Shown here: piece by piece, positions 54,374 to 63,095 of the stretch
How positions within the stretch are numbered: the first letter of the stretch is position 1
Layout of the letters: each line of letters begins with the position of its first letter
Assembly (NCBI RefSeq): GCF_002088235.1
Contig: NZ_AQQV01000003.1
Span: 496,001-560,000, forward strand
Length of the DNA: 64,000 nt
DNA from: Oceanococcus atlanticus
GTDB lineage: Bacteria; Pseudomonadota; Gammaproteobacteria; Nevskiales; Oceanococcaceae
Direction of reading: 5' to 3'
Program-made: the position numbers and the translations under genes
Notes under the pieces: model-generated
What the model saw: only the letters and a program-made list of their open reading frames with translations
What the model was told of the DNA's origin: nothing
Databases searched by the model: none

Positions 54374-56203
54374 TTATCCGGAGGGGTTTTCGTGCAAATG
54401 ATCATACACGCGCCGTGCCAGGGCGCGATGAAAGCCTTCGACTTTCTGCAGCTCATCCAGGCTGGCGCGGCGCAACTGACGCATGCCGCCAAAGCGCCGC
54501 AACAAAGCCTGGCGCCGCACCGGGCCTAAACCCGGTATGTCGTCCAGCTCGGAACGTGTGCGCGCCTTGGCCCGTCGCCCACGATGCCCGGTGATGGCAA
54601 AACGGTGTGCCTCGTCCCGGACCTGCTGAATCAGATGCAGAGCCGGATCATCATCATCCAGGCGCAGTGCCTCGTTCTTACCCGGCATGAACAATTGCTC
54701 CAATCCCGGTTTGCGAGCACTGCCCTTGGCCACACCCAATATCAGCGGCGGCTCAACCGCAAGCTCCTCCAGCGCACTCATGGCCGAGGCCAACTGCCCC
54801 TTGCCGCCGTCAATCAGCAGCACGTCTGGGCACGGGCTCTCGCCGCTGACCACGTGCTTGAAGCGACGCAGCACCGCCTGGCGGATAGCCGCATAGTCAT
54901 CGCCCGGGGTGATCCCGTTGATGGCAAAGCGCCGGTACTGCGATTTATCCGCCCCTTCGCTACCGAACACCACGCAGGAGGCCATGGTCTCTTCACCGCG
55001 GCTGTGACTGATATCGAAACATTCCAGGCGCTCGGGCACACGCTCCAGCGCGAAACGCGCCTGCAGCGCCAACAGACGACTGCCAATGTTCTGGCGAGAC
55101 AAGACCCGGTGCTTGAGCGCCTCGCGCAGGCTGGCGCTGGCCATGTCACGCAGGCGCCGACGCACGTCGCGCACTTGCGCCTTGATCACCAGCTTGCGTC
55201 CGGCCGCCTCACTCAAGGCGTGTGTCAGCCAGTCGGCCTCGGCCGGGGCCACATTGACGATCAGCTCGTCGGGTGGCGCATGTGAGGTGTAATGCTGAGC
55301 CAGAAATTCGCCCATCAACTCCTCCGCGCTGACATCCTTGGGCACGCGCGGGAAGTGCTGCACCTGCCCCCGGTTCTGCCCTGCCCGAATACTCATGACC
55401 CCAACGCCGGTCAGGCCGTTGATGGACTCCAGCACGACCACATCGGCATCGCCCTTGAGTCCGGTCACGATTTTGGTCTCCTGCATGCGCCGGATGGCCG
55501 CAATGCGGTCTCGGGTGCGTGCGGCTGACTCGAAATCCAGCGCCGCCGCCTGCTCATCCATGCGCGACTGCAACGCGCGCACCAGGGATTCGGCGCGGCC
55601 CTGCATGACATCACTGACCGCATCAACGCTGGCGGCATAGTCGGCTTCGGAAACCAGCCCCACGCACGGTGCGCTACAGCGTCGAATCTGGTGTTGCAGA
55701 CAGGGGCGCGTGCGCGCTTCGAAATAACTGTCTGAACAACCTCTTACCTCGAAAACCTTCTGTAAAGTCGAGATTGTTTCACGGACCGTAGCCGCACTCG
55801 GGAACGGGCCAAAGTAACGCTCATTCGGCTTGCGCGCACCGCGGTGGAACACGATGCGAGGATAGCGATGACCGGTCAGGCGCAGATAGGGGTAACTCTT
55901 GTCGTCGCGCAAACACACGTTGTAGCGCGGCTTGAGCGATTTGATCAGGCTGCTTTCCAGCAGCAGCGCTTCATCCTCGGATGCGGTGATGCTGATCTCG
56001 ATCGCAGCGACCTGATCGACCATGGCCTCGATACGCGGGTTACCACTGGCGCGCAGAAAATAGCTGGAAACGCGCTTCTTCAGATTGCGCGCCTTACCGA
56101 CATACAGCACCTCACCGCCGCCATCGAGCATGCGGTAGACGCCGGGCTGAGTGGTCAGCCGGCGAACAAAAGCCTGTGCATCAAATGCCTCAGCTGCCGT
56201 CAT
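54374..56203 (-). CDS. uvrC: Excinuclease ABC subunit C
   Basis: A 609-residue nuclease that makes both incisions in nucleotide excision repair. An N-terminal GIY-YIG domain (PGVYRMLDGGGEVLYVGKAR, ~20-39), UVR segment, RNase H-like C-terminal nuclease (ECFDISHSRGEETMASCVVF; LLIDGGKGQL) and tandem helix-hairpin-helix (IPGLGPVRRQALLRRFGG) are all present. The start overlaps gacA by 14 bases. Confidence 0.97.
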   Translation of the reverse strand: MTAAEAFDAQAFVRRLTTQPGVYRMLDGGGEVLYVGKARNLKKRVSSYFLRASGNPRIEAMVDQVAAIEISITASEDEALLLESSLIKSLKPRYNVCLRDDKSYPYLRLTGHRYPRIVFHRGARKPNERYFGPFPSAATVRETISTLQKVFEVRGCSDSYFEARTRPCLQHQIRRCSAPCVGLVSEADYAASVDAVSDVMQGRAESLVRALQSRMDEQAAALDFESAARTRDRIAAIRRMQETKIVTGLKGDADVVVLESINGLTGVGVMSIRAGQNRGQVQHFPRVPKDVSAEELMGEFLAQHYTSHAPPDELIVNVAPAEADWLTHALSEAAGRKLVIKAQVRDVRRRLRDMASASLREALKHRVLSRQNIGSRLLALQARFALERVPERLECFDISHSRGEETMASCVVFGSEGADKSQYRRFAINGITPGDDYAAIRQAVLRRFKHVVSGESPCPDVLLIDGGKGQLASAMSALEELAVEPPLILGVAKGSARKPGLEQLFMPGKNEALRLDDDDPALHLIQQVRDEAHRFAITGHRGRRAKARTRSELDDIPGLGPVRRQALLRRFGGMRQLRRASLDELQKVEGFHRALARRVYDHLHENPSG

Positions 56204-56837
56204 CCAGCACGCCGTAACGCATCGCCATGCGGGTCAGCTCTACGTCGTTGGTGACATTGAGCTTGTCGAACAACCGGTAGCGGTAGGTGCTGACGGTCTT
56301 GGGCGAAAGACACAGGCTGTCGGAAATCTCCTGATTACCCAGCCCCTTGGTCACCATCAGCATGACCTGCATCTCGCGCTGCGAAAGCCGATCGAACGGT
56401 GATTGGTCGGCATCGCTGCCCTTGACCAGGCTGGCAGCCAGATTGCTGGCCACGCTGGCGGCCACATAAATACCGCCATCAGCAACACGCCGGATGGCAC
56501 TGACCACTTCGTCGGCCGCGGCGTCCTTGCTGATGTAACCGCGCGCACCCGCCGAGAGCAAACGGCTGGGGTAAGGCTCATCCATATGCATGGACACGGC
56601 AATGATGCGCACCGAGGGATGCCGCTGCAGGATTCGGCGGGTCGCCTCAAGCCCCCCAATACCAGGCATGTTGACGTCCATCAACACCACATCCGGTTTG
56701 AGTTCGCGCACCTGCTCAATCGCATCTTCGCCACTGCCGGCCTCGGCAACGACCTCCATACCCGGTGTGTCTTCCAACACCCGGCGCAAACCGGCTCTCA
56801 CCAGTCGATGGTCATCGCACAGAATCAGTCTTATCAA
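56190..56837 (-). CDS. gacA: Response regulator GacA/UvrY
   Basis: A 215-residue response regulator. The receiver domain has Asp8/Asp9, phospho-acceptor Asp54 (VLMDVNMPG) and Lys in ISKDAA; the C-terminal LuxR-type helix-turn-helix (~148-205) reads LSQREMQVMLMVTKGLGNQE. In relatives it is phosphorylated by GacS/BarA and activates small RNAs that sequester CsrA. The uvrC linkage is the classic gammaproteobacterial arrangement. Confidence 0.95.
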   Translation of the reverse strand: MIRLILCDDHRLVRAGLRRVLEDTPGMEVVAEAGSGEDAIEQVRELKPDVVLMDVNMPGIGGLEATRRILQRHPSVRIIAVSMHMDEPYPSRLLSAGARGYISKDAAADEVVSAIRRVADGGIYVAASVASNLAASLVKGSDADQSPFDRLSQREMQVMLMVTKGLGNQEISDSLCLSPKTVSTYRYRLFDKLNVTNDVELTRMAMRYGVLDDGS

Positions 56838-56958
56838 AGCTCACCTCCGCTGCGTGGATTCTAGCAGTGATCAGCGCGACGTCCCGGCTTTTTAAGGCTG
56901 CTGGCCTACTGCGCAGGCTCGGGTTATGGTGCGCCTCCCATCACCGGGATGAACCTCG

Positions 56959-57939
56959 ATGCGCCTTGTTATCAAGCTGCTTGTGCTCGCTGCCATACTG
57001 GTTTCGGCCACCTGGCTGGTACTGCCACACCTCTGGCAACCCGGACTCGAGCGTTACCAGCAGGCGCAGCTCAAGGCCGCTACGCCCGACGCCCCCGGCG
57101 TGACGCTGACCTGGCTGGGCGTCAGCAGCCTGCTCGTTCGCGACGGACAACATGCCTTGCTGATCGACCCTTTCTTCAGCAGGCCGCCGGGCCTGTGGGG
57201 GCTGTTGAGCAACCAGAACATTGCACCCGATCATGCCGCCATAGAACGCGGCCTGAAACAACTCGGCGTCGAGCAGCTGGATGCCGTACTGGTGTCCCAT
57301 TCGCACTTTGATCACGCCATGGACGCCGGCGTGGTGGCGCGTATCAGCGGCGCAGATCTGATCGGCTCATCAAGCACCCTGAACATTGGCCGTGGCGCCG
57401 GCCTGCCGGGCGAGAGGCTCAAGCAGGCCAGTCCCGAGCAGCCCATGCGCTACGGCCCGTTTACCCTGCACTGGATACGCAGTCAGCATGCCGGAGCCAC
57501 CGGCGGGCGCCCGACCGGCGATATCACAGCACCACTTACGCCTCCTGCCGGCTATATGGACTATCGCCAGGGCGGCACCTGGTCGATCTTGATCGAACAT
57601 GCTGATGGCACGCTATTGCATCACGGCAGCGCCGGCTTTGAACCTGGTGCGCTAGAGCCCTACCAAGCCGATATCGCCATTCTGGGCGTTGCGCTGGTCG
57701 ACGATTACAGCCGCTATTTCGACCAGGTGATCGACGCCACCGGCGCCAAAACCATCATCCCGGTGCACTGGGATGATTTCACCCGCCCACTCAATAAGCC
57801 GTTACGACCCTTTCCGCTGATCGTGAGGCTGGACCGCTTCTTCAATGCGGTGGATTACCGCGCTGACCTGGAAGCGGTCACGCTGCCGCTGGGCCAGGCA
57901 ACGCAGGCGCCCTGGCCGGCGTCGCCTGCACTCAACTAA
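56959..57939 (+). CDS. Membrane-anchored MBL-fold metal hydrolase
   Basis: 326 residues with an N-terminal membrane anchor or signal (~4-22) and a metallo-beta-lactamase fold resembling the UlaG/NAPE-PLD-like group. The metal motif HSHFDH is at 114-119; further ligands are probable in the GSAGFEPG and VHWDDF regions. The substrate is unknown; relatives act on phosphodiesters or lactones. It is divergent from gacA and converges on the TPR gene with overlapping stop codons (TAA on plus, TAG on minus). Confidence 0.85.
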   Translation: MRLVIKLLVLAAILVSATWLVLPHLWQPGLERYQQAQLKAATPDAPGVTLTWLGVSSLLVRDGQHALLIDPFFSRPPGLWGLLSNQNIAPDHAAIERGLKQLGVEQLDAVLVSHSHFDHAMDAGVVARISGADLIGSSSTLNIGRGAGLPGERLKQASPEQPMRYGPFTLHWIRSQHAGATGGRPTGDITAPLTPPAGYMDYRQGGTWSILIEHADGTLLHHGSAGFEPGALEPYQADIAILGVALVDDYSRYFDQVIDATGAKTIIPVHWDDFTRPLNKPLRPFPLIVRLDRFFNAVDYRADLEAVTLPLGQATQAPWPASPALN

Positions 57940-59258
57940 CTGCCAATACCGATCGCGTTGAGGTTGTTCTCACGCGATTCGATCGCCTCGCGGGTGCGCT
58001 GTTCCAGCTCGTCCTGGCTGCGCGACAATTCACGAATGCGCTCAATTTCCTTGAGCGTATACGACTCCCATTTATTGGCCGAGGCGAAGGTGTCGCGTGA
58101 TTGCTTGGCACGGCGGAAGGCCTGCAGGGCCGGCTCGTATTTGCGGTCGTTGAAATAGGCCATGCCCAGCAACATCAAATTGCCAGCCGGATTCTTCAAG
58201 CCGCCCTGTTGATCGGCCTGGATCGCCGCCTCGGCCGCGGCGGCGTAGTCACCGGCATTGAAATGCACCCCGGCCAGTCGCGCGTAGTACAGCCCATCGC
58301 CGCTGATTTGCGCCGCCTTGCTGAGGGTCGGAATGGCCTTTTCGTACTCGTTGGCCTGTGCCCAGGCATTGGCCAGCGATTCCACGTTTTTGGGCGATTC
58401 TTCGATCGCACCTTTGGCCATGCCCTGCTCGATGATGCGTCCAGCCTTGTACGGCACCTGCTCGCCCTGCCACATGTAGGCCAGATTGAGCAGGTCCGAT
58501 TCGGTTTTCAGCGCGCCGTGCTCGTACAAGGCGTCGAACACAGCCAGGCGCTCGCCGCCCTGCCCGGTCTCGCTGTACATGCCCGCCAGCTGACGCAGAT
58601 AGGTGCTGTTGGGGTACAGCGATATCAGCTCTTCGTAGGTCTGCGCGGTCGAAGCGTAGTCACCCTTGGTGTAGCTGAGCACCGCCTTGAGGCGCAGCCA
58701 GCCCTCCTGCACACGATTGCCAGCGGCCCGCTCAAGCGCAAGTGCATCGTCCACGTGGGTCATGGCGCGATCGTACTCATGCGTCTGATAGTACGCCTGA
58801 GCCAACATAATATGCGCGGTCGGCGTGGGCTTGTCCGCCGTTTCCAGCCATTCGTTCATGAAGCGGATGCAGTCGCCATATTGCTCCATCTGAAAATACA
58901 GTTGAGCAATGGTGTACTTGGCCGTAAGGACCAGCCCGTTGGGTGCGTCCTCCTGCTCCATAACCTTGAAATAGGCATCAATGGCCTGCTGATACTCATC
59001 CCGGCTGGCGTATATGAAAGCGTAGAAATTCCACAGCTGAGCCGTGGCATAACTGTTCAGGCGCCCGCGCTCCTTGAGTCGGTCAAGGATGTACAGCGCA
59101 TCATCATGGCGATCCTCGGCGGCCAGTTCCTGGGCCTTGGTCAACTGATCAAAGGTGCGTGCGTCGATGGCACCGTTTTGCGCCCACAGGGCGCCCGCCG
59201 GGGCCAGCAGTGCCGCCAGCATCAGCATTTTCAAGCGCTTCGCCATGCTCTTATCCAT
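57936..59258 (-). CDS. TPR protein of the TonB2 operon
   Basis: 440 residues: signal peptide (~MAKRLKMLMLAALLAPAGAL) then about ten tetratricopeptide-like helical repeats filling residues ~35-400. It is the last gene of the DUF3450-ttpC-exbB-exbD-tonB cluster; a TPR protein in this place is usual in marine gammaproteobacteria, but its role is unknown (periplasmic scaffold is inferred). Start at ATG 59258 overlaps tonB by 8 bases; ATG 59246 is the alternative. Confidence 0.85.
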   Translation of the reverse strand: MDKSMAKRLKMLMLAALLAPAGALWAQNGAIDARTFDQLTKAQELAAEDRHDDALYILDRLKERGRLNSYATAQLWNFYAFIYASRDEYQQAIDAYFKVMEQEDAPNGLVLTAKYTIAQLYFQMEQYGDCIRFMNEWLETADKPTPTAHIMLAQAYYQTHEYDRAMTHVDDALALERAAGNRVQEGWLRLKAVLSYTKGDYASTAQTYEELISLYPNSTYLRQLAGMYSETGQGGERLAVFDALYEHGALKTESDLLNLAYMWQGEQVPYKAGRIIEQGMAKGAIEESPKNVESLANAWAQANEYEKAIPTLSKAAQISGDGLYYARLAGVHFNAGDYAAAAEAAIQADQQGGLKNPAGNLMLLGMAYFNDRKYEPALQAFRRAKQSRDTFASANKWESYTLKEIERIRELSRSQDELEQRTREAIESRENNLNAIGIGS

Positions 59259-59856
59259 TGCTCATGCGGAATTTGATACGCGTGCGCACCGCCGGCACTT
59301 CCTGGGCTTCACCATTGATGACGCGCGGCTTGTACTTGTAACGCAGGGCCGAATCGATGGCCGCCTGATTGAACACCGAGTCGGTGCTCTGCAGCACTTT
59401 GGGATTGCGCACAGAACCTTGCTTGGTGACCGTGTATTCCAGCACGACGTCACCTTCCAGCCCCCGCTTGAGGGCACGCCGTGGGTATTGCGGGGCAACC
59501 TTCACAATAGGCAGATATTCCCCATCCGACGCGGACAAACCAGCCCCCATGCTGAGGTCAAGCTTGGCCACCAGTTGATCCACGCCCCCCAGCGCGCCGA
59601 TCTGAGCATTACCGTCGATGTTATCGAAAGCCTGCTCCGGCACGTCCGGCGGAGGGGTGTCGTCAAGCTGCGGTTTTTCGGGCTTCTCCAGCTGGCGCTG
59701 GGTCTTGATCTCGACCTCCGGCATGGCGATTTCCGGCAACTTCACCGTGGTCGATTCATCCAGCCGGCGGTCAGCAAACTGAATCAGCGACACCATCACC
59801 ATTTGCAGACTGAACGTCACAATCGCAGCCGGGAACACCACCATCAATAAACGCAT
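59251..59856 (-). CDS. tonB2: TonB2-type energy transducer
   Basis: A 201-residue TonB-family protein, shorter than classical TonB. An N-terminal membrane helix (~5-26), a short Pro/Glu/Lys-rich spacer (~38-75) and the C-terminal TonB domain (~120-195; APQYPRRALKRGLEGDVVLE, SALRYKYKPRVING). It transmits energy from ExbBD/TtpC to outer-membrane receptors. Confidence 0.93.
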   Translation of the reverse strand: MRLLMVVFPAAIVTFSLQMVMVSLIQFADRRLDESTTVKLPEIAMPEVEIKTQRQLEKPEKPQLDDTPPPDVPEQAFDNIDGNAQIGALGGVDQLVAKLDLSMGAGLSASDGEYLPIVKVAPQYPRRALKRGLEGDVVLEYTVTKQGSVRNPKVLQSTDSVFNQAAIDSALRYKYKPRVINGEAQEVPAVRTRIKFRMSNG

Positions 59857-59865
59857 CCCCGACTC

Positions 59866-60273
59866 CTACTGCTCTGTGGCCAGTGAAACGCGTTCCGGCG
59901 GCACCACCTGGCGCGCCTGATCCAGCACTTCGGTGAAGGTCTTCACCGAAGCCAGCTCATCGGCCTGAATGATGACCGCGCCCTCCGGGTTTTCCGCGTG
60001 CAGGCGCTCGATGTTGGCGCGCACCGAGCGAATGTCGACGCGGCGGCCATCCATCCACACCGAGTTGTCAGCATTGATCGCAACCAGCACCGCGGCGTTT
60101 TTCTGTTCGGCGGTATTGGCCTGCGGGCGATTGACTTCAACCCCGGCTTCCTTGATGAAGCTGGCGGTCACGATGAAGAAGATCAGCATGATGAACACGA
60201 CGTCGAGCATCGGCGTCAGGTCGACCGTGCCCTCTTCTTCCAGTTCGTCGTTGGATACGTAGCTACGTGCCAT
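59866..60273 (-). CDS. exbD2: ExbD-family biopolymer transport protein
   Basis: A 135-residue ExbD/TolR protein with one membrane helix carrying the proton-channel Asp (VDLTPMLDVVFIMLIFFIV, ~17-35) and a periplasmic domain. Ten bases separate it from tonB2. Confidence 0.95.
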   Translation of the reverse strand: MARSYVSNDELEEEGTVDLTPMLDVVFIMLIFFIVTASFIKEAGVEVNRPQANTAEQKNAAVLVAINADNSVWMDGRRVDIRSVRANIERLHAENPEGAVIIQADELASVKTFTEVLDQARQVVPPERVSLATEQ

Positions 60274-60296
60274 GAGTAGTCCTTGTCACGAGCCGG

Positions 60297-60842
60297 CTAA
60301 AGCGCCGGCTCCAGATGATGTCGAGGCAGTTCGTGATCAATGGCCTCGCGGCGGCGCCGCGCCATGCGCTCGAGATAGATGTTTCCGAATACGCCCGACA
60401 GCGCGGCCACCATGCCGGCCATGGTCGGGATGGTGGCGCGTGAGACGCCGCCCGCCATGAGCTTGGCGTCGCCACCACCGGTCAGCGAGAGCACGGTGAA
60501 CACGTCGATCATCCCGGTCACCGTGCCGAGCAAGCCGAACAGCGGACACAGAGCGATCAGCACCTTGATCACGCGCAGGTTGTCGTTGACCTTGACCTTG
60601 AGCTCCGAGACCAGCATGCGGCGCACCGCATCGCCGTACCAGGAAAACAGATCCTGGCGAGCATGGAAGTCATGCGCCGCATGTTTGAGCTCGCTCTGGA
60701 ACGGGCGCAGGTAGTACACCACCCGCTCCAGAATGAGCATCCACATCACGAAGGTCAGCACTGCGATCAGCTGCAGTACCGGCCCTCCTGCGGTGAAGAA
60801 GTCATCGATCGCCTCGCGGGCATCGAGCAGAAACAGCAACAT
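60297..60842 (-). CDS. exbB2: ExbB-family proton channel (TonB2 type)
   Basis: A 181-residue ExbB/TolQ/MotA protein. Three membrane helices; the conserved core LIALCPLFGLLGTVTGMIDVF (in part; ~90-110) and GGVSRATIPTMAGMVAALSG are present. It forms the proton channel with ExbD and works with the larger TtpC. Confidence 0.95.
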   Translation of the reverse strand: MLLFLLDAREAIDDFFTAGGPVLQLIAVLTFVMWMLILERVVYYLRPFQSELKHAAHDFHARQDLFSWYGDAVRRMLVSELKVKVNDNLRVIKVLIALCPLFGLLGTVTGMIDVFTVLSLTGGGDAKLMAGGVSRATIPTMAGMVAALSGVFGNIYLERMARRRREAIDHELPRHHLEPAL

Positions 60843-60851
60843 GGCTGCGCT

Positions 60852-62213
60852 CTAACGCCCGGCGCGCTGAGCAACCAGCCCGGCGGTCTGTTCTTCCAGC
60901 ACATGCAGCAGGCCACGCGCGCGGCTGTGCAGCAAGGTGTGGCAAAGCAGCATGGGGATGGCCACGATCAAACCCAGCACCGTGGTCACCAGCGCGCTGG
61001 AGATACCACCGGCCATGGCCTTGGGATCACCGGCACCGTAGATGGTGATGGCCTGGAACACGATGATCATGCCGGTCACGGTGCCCAGCAGGCCCATCAG
61101 CGGCGCGACCATGGCAATGATCTTGATCAGCGGCAGACCGCGCTGAATGGCCGGACGCTCCTTGATGATGGCCTCACCGAGTTTGACCTCCAGGGTTTCG
61201 ACATCGTCATTGGCATGCGCTTCGCCGGCCAGCAGCACACGGCCCAGCGGATTGTCATCACGCGCGCTGTCCGATTTACGCTGGCGATTGACCTTGGCCA
61301 TGACCGCACCCAGCGCAACAAAACGCCACAGGGCAACGATCAAACCGAACACACCCACCGCGGTGATCACGTAACCCACCAGCTTGCCCTGATGCCAACG
61401 CTCGGCCAGGGTCGGGTTGTTGATCAGCGCACGCAGATAACCGCCGCCGGCAGCGCCGGTCGGGTCAACACCCAGCGCGGTGTAGCCGCTGTCGGCCTGT
61501 TGCAGCTTGGCAGCGCCTGCGGTGTAGTCGTCGGGCTGACGCGGCAGCACCGAGACGGCATCGGTGTCACCGTCATAGCTCAGATAATCGCCATCCGAAA
61601 TCAGGTTGAACAGACCAACCCGAACCACCTCACGGCTGGCCTCGGTTCCGACCTGGGTGGTGAAGGCAACCACGCGACCGGATTCGGTCAGCTCGCGATG
61701 CAGTTCAAACCACAGCCGTTCGATCTCTTCAATGGTCGGCAGTTCGGTATCGTCATTCATCTTCTTGATGAACGCAGTAATGAAGGCGCTGCGGTCTTTG
61801 AACTGCGCCGAGGTGATCGACTGCGCAAAACGTGCCCGCAGATCACCTGCGGTGCCGGTCAGATGACCGAACAGTTCTTTCAGCGAGCCAAGACGCTCAT
61901 CGCGCTGCGCCCGCTTCTCCTCAACCGCCAGCTCATTGGCATTGAATTGCTCTTCAAGCGTGGCGCTGCGGGATTCAAGCGCCGCAATTTGAGCCTGCGC
62001 TTCGGCGATCAGGGCATCCTGACGTGCTGCATCCTGCTTAAAGGCGTCCTCGCGCTTGCGGTTTTCATCCGCATCACGCAGGCGCCCCTGACGCACCTCC
62101 TGCAGCAGTTTGTCCATGGCCAGGGAATCCTGCCCCTGAGCCGCCAGCGGCGCGGAAAAAGCCACGGCACTCAGTGCGGCCGCAGCGACCATTGCAGTTT
62201 TGAACGCATTCAT
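60852..62213 (-). CDS. ttpC: TtpC-type MotA/TolQ/ExbB protein
   Basis: 453 residues. Signal peptide (~1-26), a coiled-coil periplasmic region (~35-115), a second periplasmic domain, then a C-terminal ExbB-like domain with three membrane helices (~270-440) containing IIAMVAPLMGLLGTVTGM. TtpC is required for TonB2-dependent iron uptake in Vibrio; here it is in the same position. It overlaps the DUF3450 gene by 4 bases. Confidence 0.92.
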   Translation of the reverse strand: MNAFKTAMVAAAALSAVAFSAPLAAQGQDSLAMDKLLQEVRQGRLRDADENRKREDAFKQDAARQDALIAEAQAQIAALESRSATLEEQFNANELAVEEKRAQRDERLGSLKELFGHLTGTAGDLRARFAQSITSAQFKDRSAFITAFIKKMNDDTELPTIEEIERLWFELHRELTESGRVVAFTTQVGTEASREVVRVGLFNLISDGDYLSYDGDTDAVSVLPRQPDDYTAGAAKLQQADSGYTALGVDPTGAAGGGYLRALINNPTLAERWHQGKLVGYVITAVGVFGLIVALWRFVALGAVMAKVNRQRKSDSARDDNPLGRVLLAGEAHANDDVETLEVKLGEAIIKERPAIQRGLPLIKIIAMVAPLMGLLGTVTGMIIVFQAITIYGAGDPKAMAGGISSALVTTVLGLIVAIPMLLCHTLLHSRARGLLHVLEEQTAGLVAQRAGR

Positions 62214-62995
62214 TGCGCCACCTCCGGCGCCGAAATCGGCAGCGTCACCATGTCGATAGAAGCCTGTTTGCGTGCCATGCGAATGCCGTTACGCACGCTG
62301 TTGCGGTAGGTGCCCGCGTCAATCACGTCCCAGCGCTGGGCCTGATGATTCCAGGCGGCAGTGGTGGTGGTGTCTTTGGTTTGAGCGACCATCGCGATGC
62401 GCCCAAAACGCAATACATCGACTTCCTGCGGCTGACCATCGATGTCGATGATGTCCTGATAGGCGTCGATCTTGCGGCCGTACTCGTTTTCCACCTGATA
62501 GGCCTCGAGGACCTGGCGGAATTTTTCGGCGACATTGATATCCGCCTTGCTGATGGTTTCATCAATGAACGCCAGCCGTTCGCGGCGCTCCACTTCATGA
62601 AACGGAAGATCCAGGTTGACGTAAGCCTCAAGGCTTTCGGCCATGCGCGTCACCAGCGGCAACATCTGCCGTTCGATCTTGGCGACCTGGGCGATGGACC
62701 CGTCAAAACGTTCGATCAGCGCTTCCTGACCCTTGATCTGAGTCTCCAGCTGCTGGTTGTAATGCTCCAGGCCTTCAATCTGCTTGAGCAGGGCCCGGTA
62801 GGTAATCAATTTGGCTTGCTGGGAATCGACCATGGCATCGATACGCGCTTGCGATTCGCGCGCCGAGTCCGCCTTGGTCATGCCCTCATCCACCACCTTG
62901 TCCAGCGGGGCTGCGGCCATAACCGACGTGGACGCGCACAGGCCTATAGCCAGAAGCAGAGATGATTTTTGATGTCTGCTGAAGCGCTTCGCCAT
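62210..62995 (-). CDS. DUF3450 periplasmic coiled-coil protein
   Basis: 261 residues: a signal peptide (SSLLLAIGLCASTSVMAAA) and long coiled coils (~40-115; YNQQLETQIKGQEALIERFD). ATG 62995 is preceded by GAGGA seven bases upstream; the upstream ATG at 63019 is less likely. DUF3450 proteins are found as the first gene of TtpC-containing TonB2 clusters; their molecular role is not established. Confidence 0.9.
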   Translation of the reverse strand: MAKRFSRHQKSSLLLAIGLCASTSVMAAAPLDKVVDEGMTKADSARESQARIDAMVDSQQAKLITYRALLKQIEGLEHYNQQLETQIKGQEALIERFDGSIAQVAKIERQMLPLVTRMAESLEAYVNLDLPFHEVERRERLAFIDETISKADINVAEKFRQVLEAYQVENEYGRKIDAYQDIIDIDGQPQEVDVLRFGRIAMVAQTKDTTTTAAWNHQAQRWDVIDAGTYRNSVRNGIRMARKQASIDMVTLPISAPEVAQ

Positions 62996-63095
62996 CAGTC
63001 CATCCTCAAAAGTATTCATTGCAATCGGAAGAAGCGGCGACCTCATGCGGCCGCCGCCTCTCAGTTCAGAGGGCTCTTTCAGAACCCTTCAGGTC

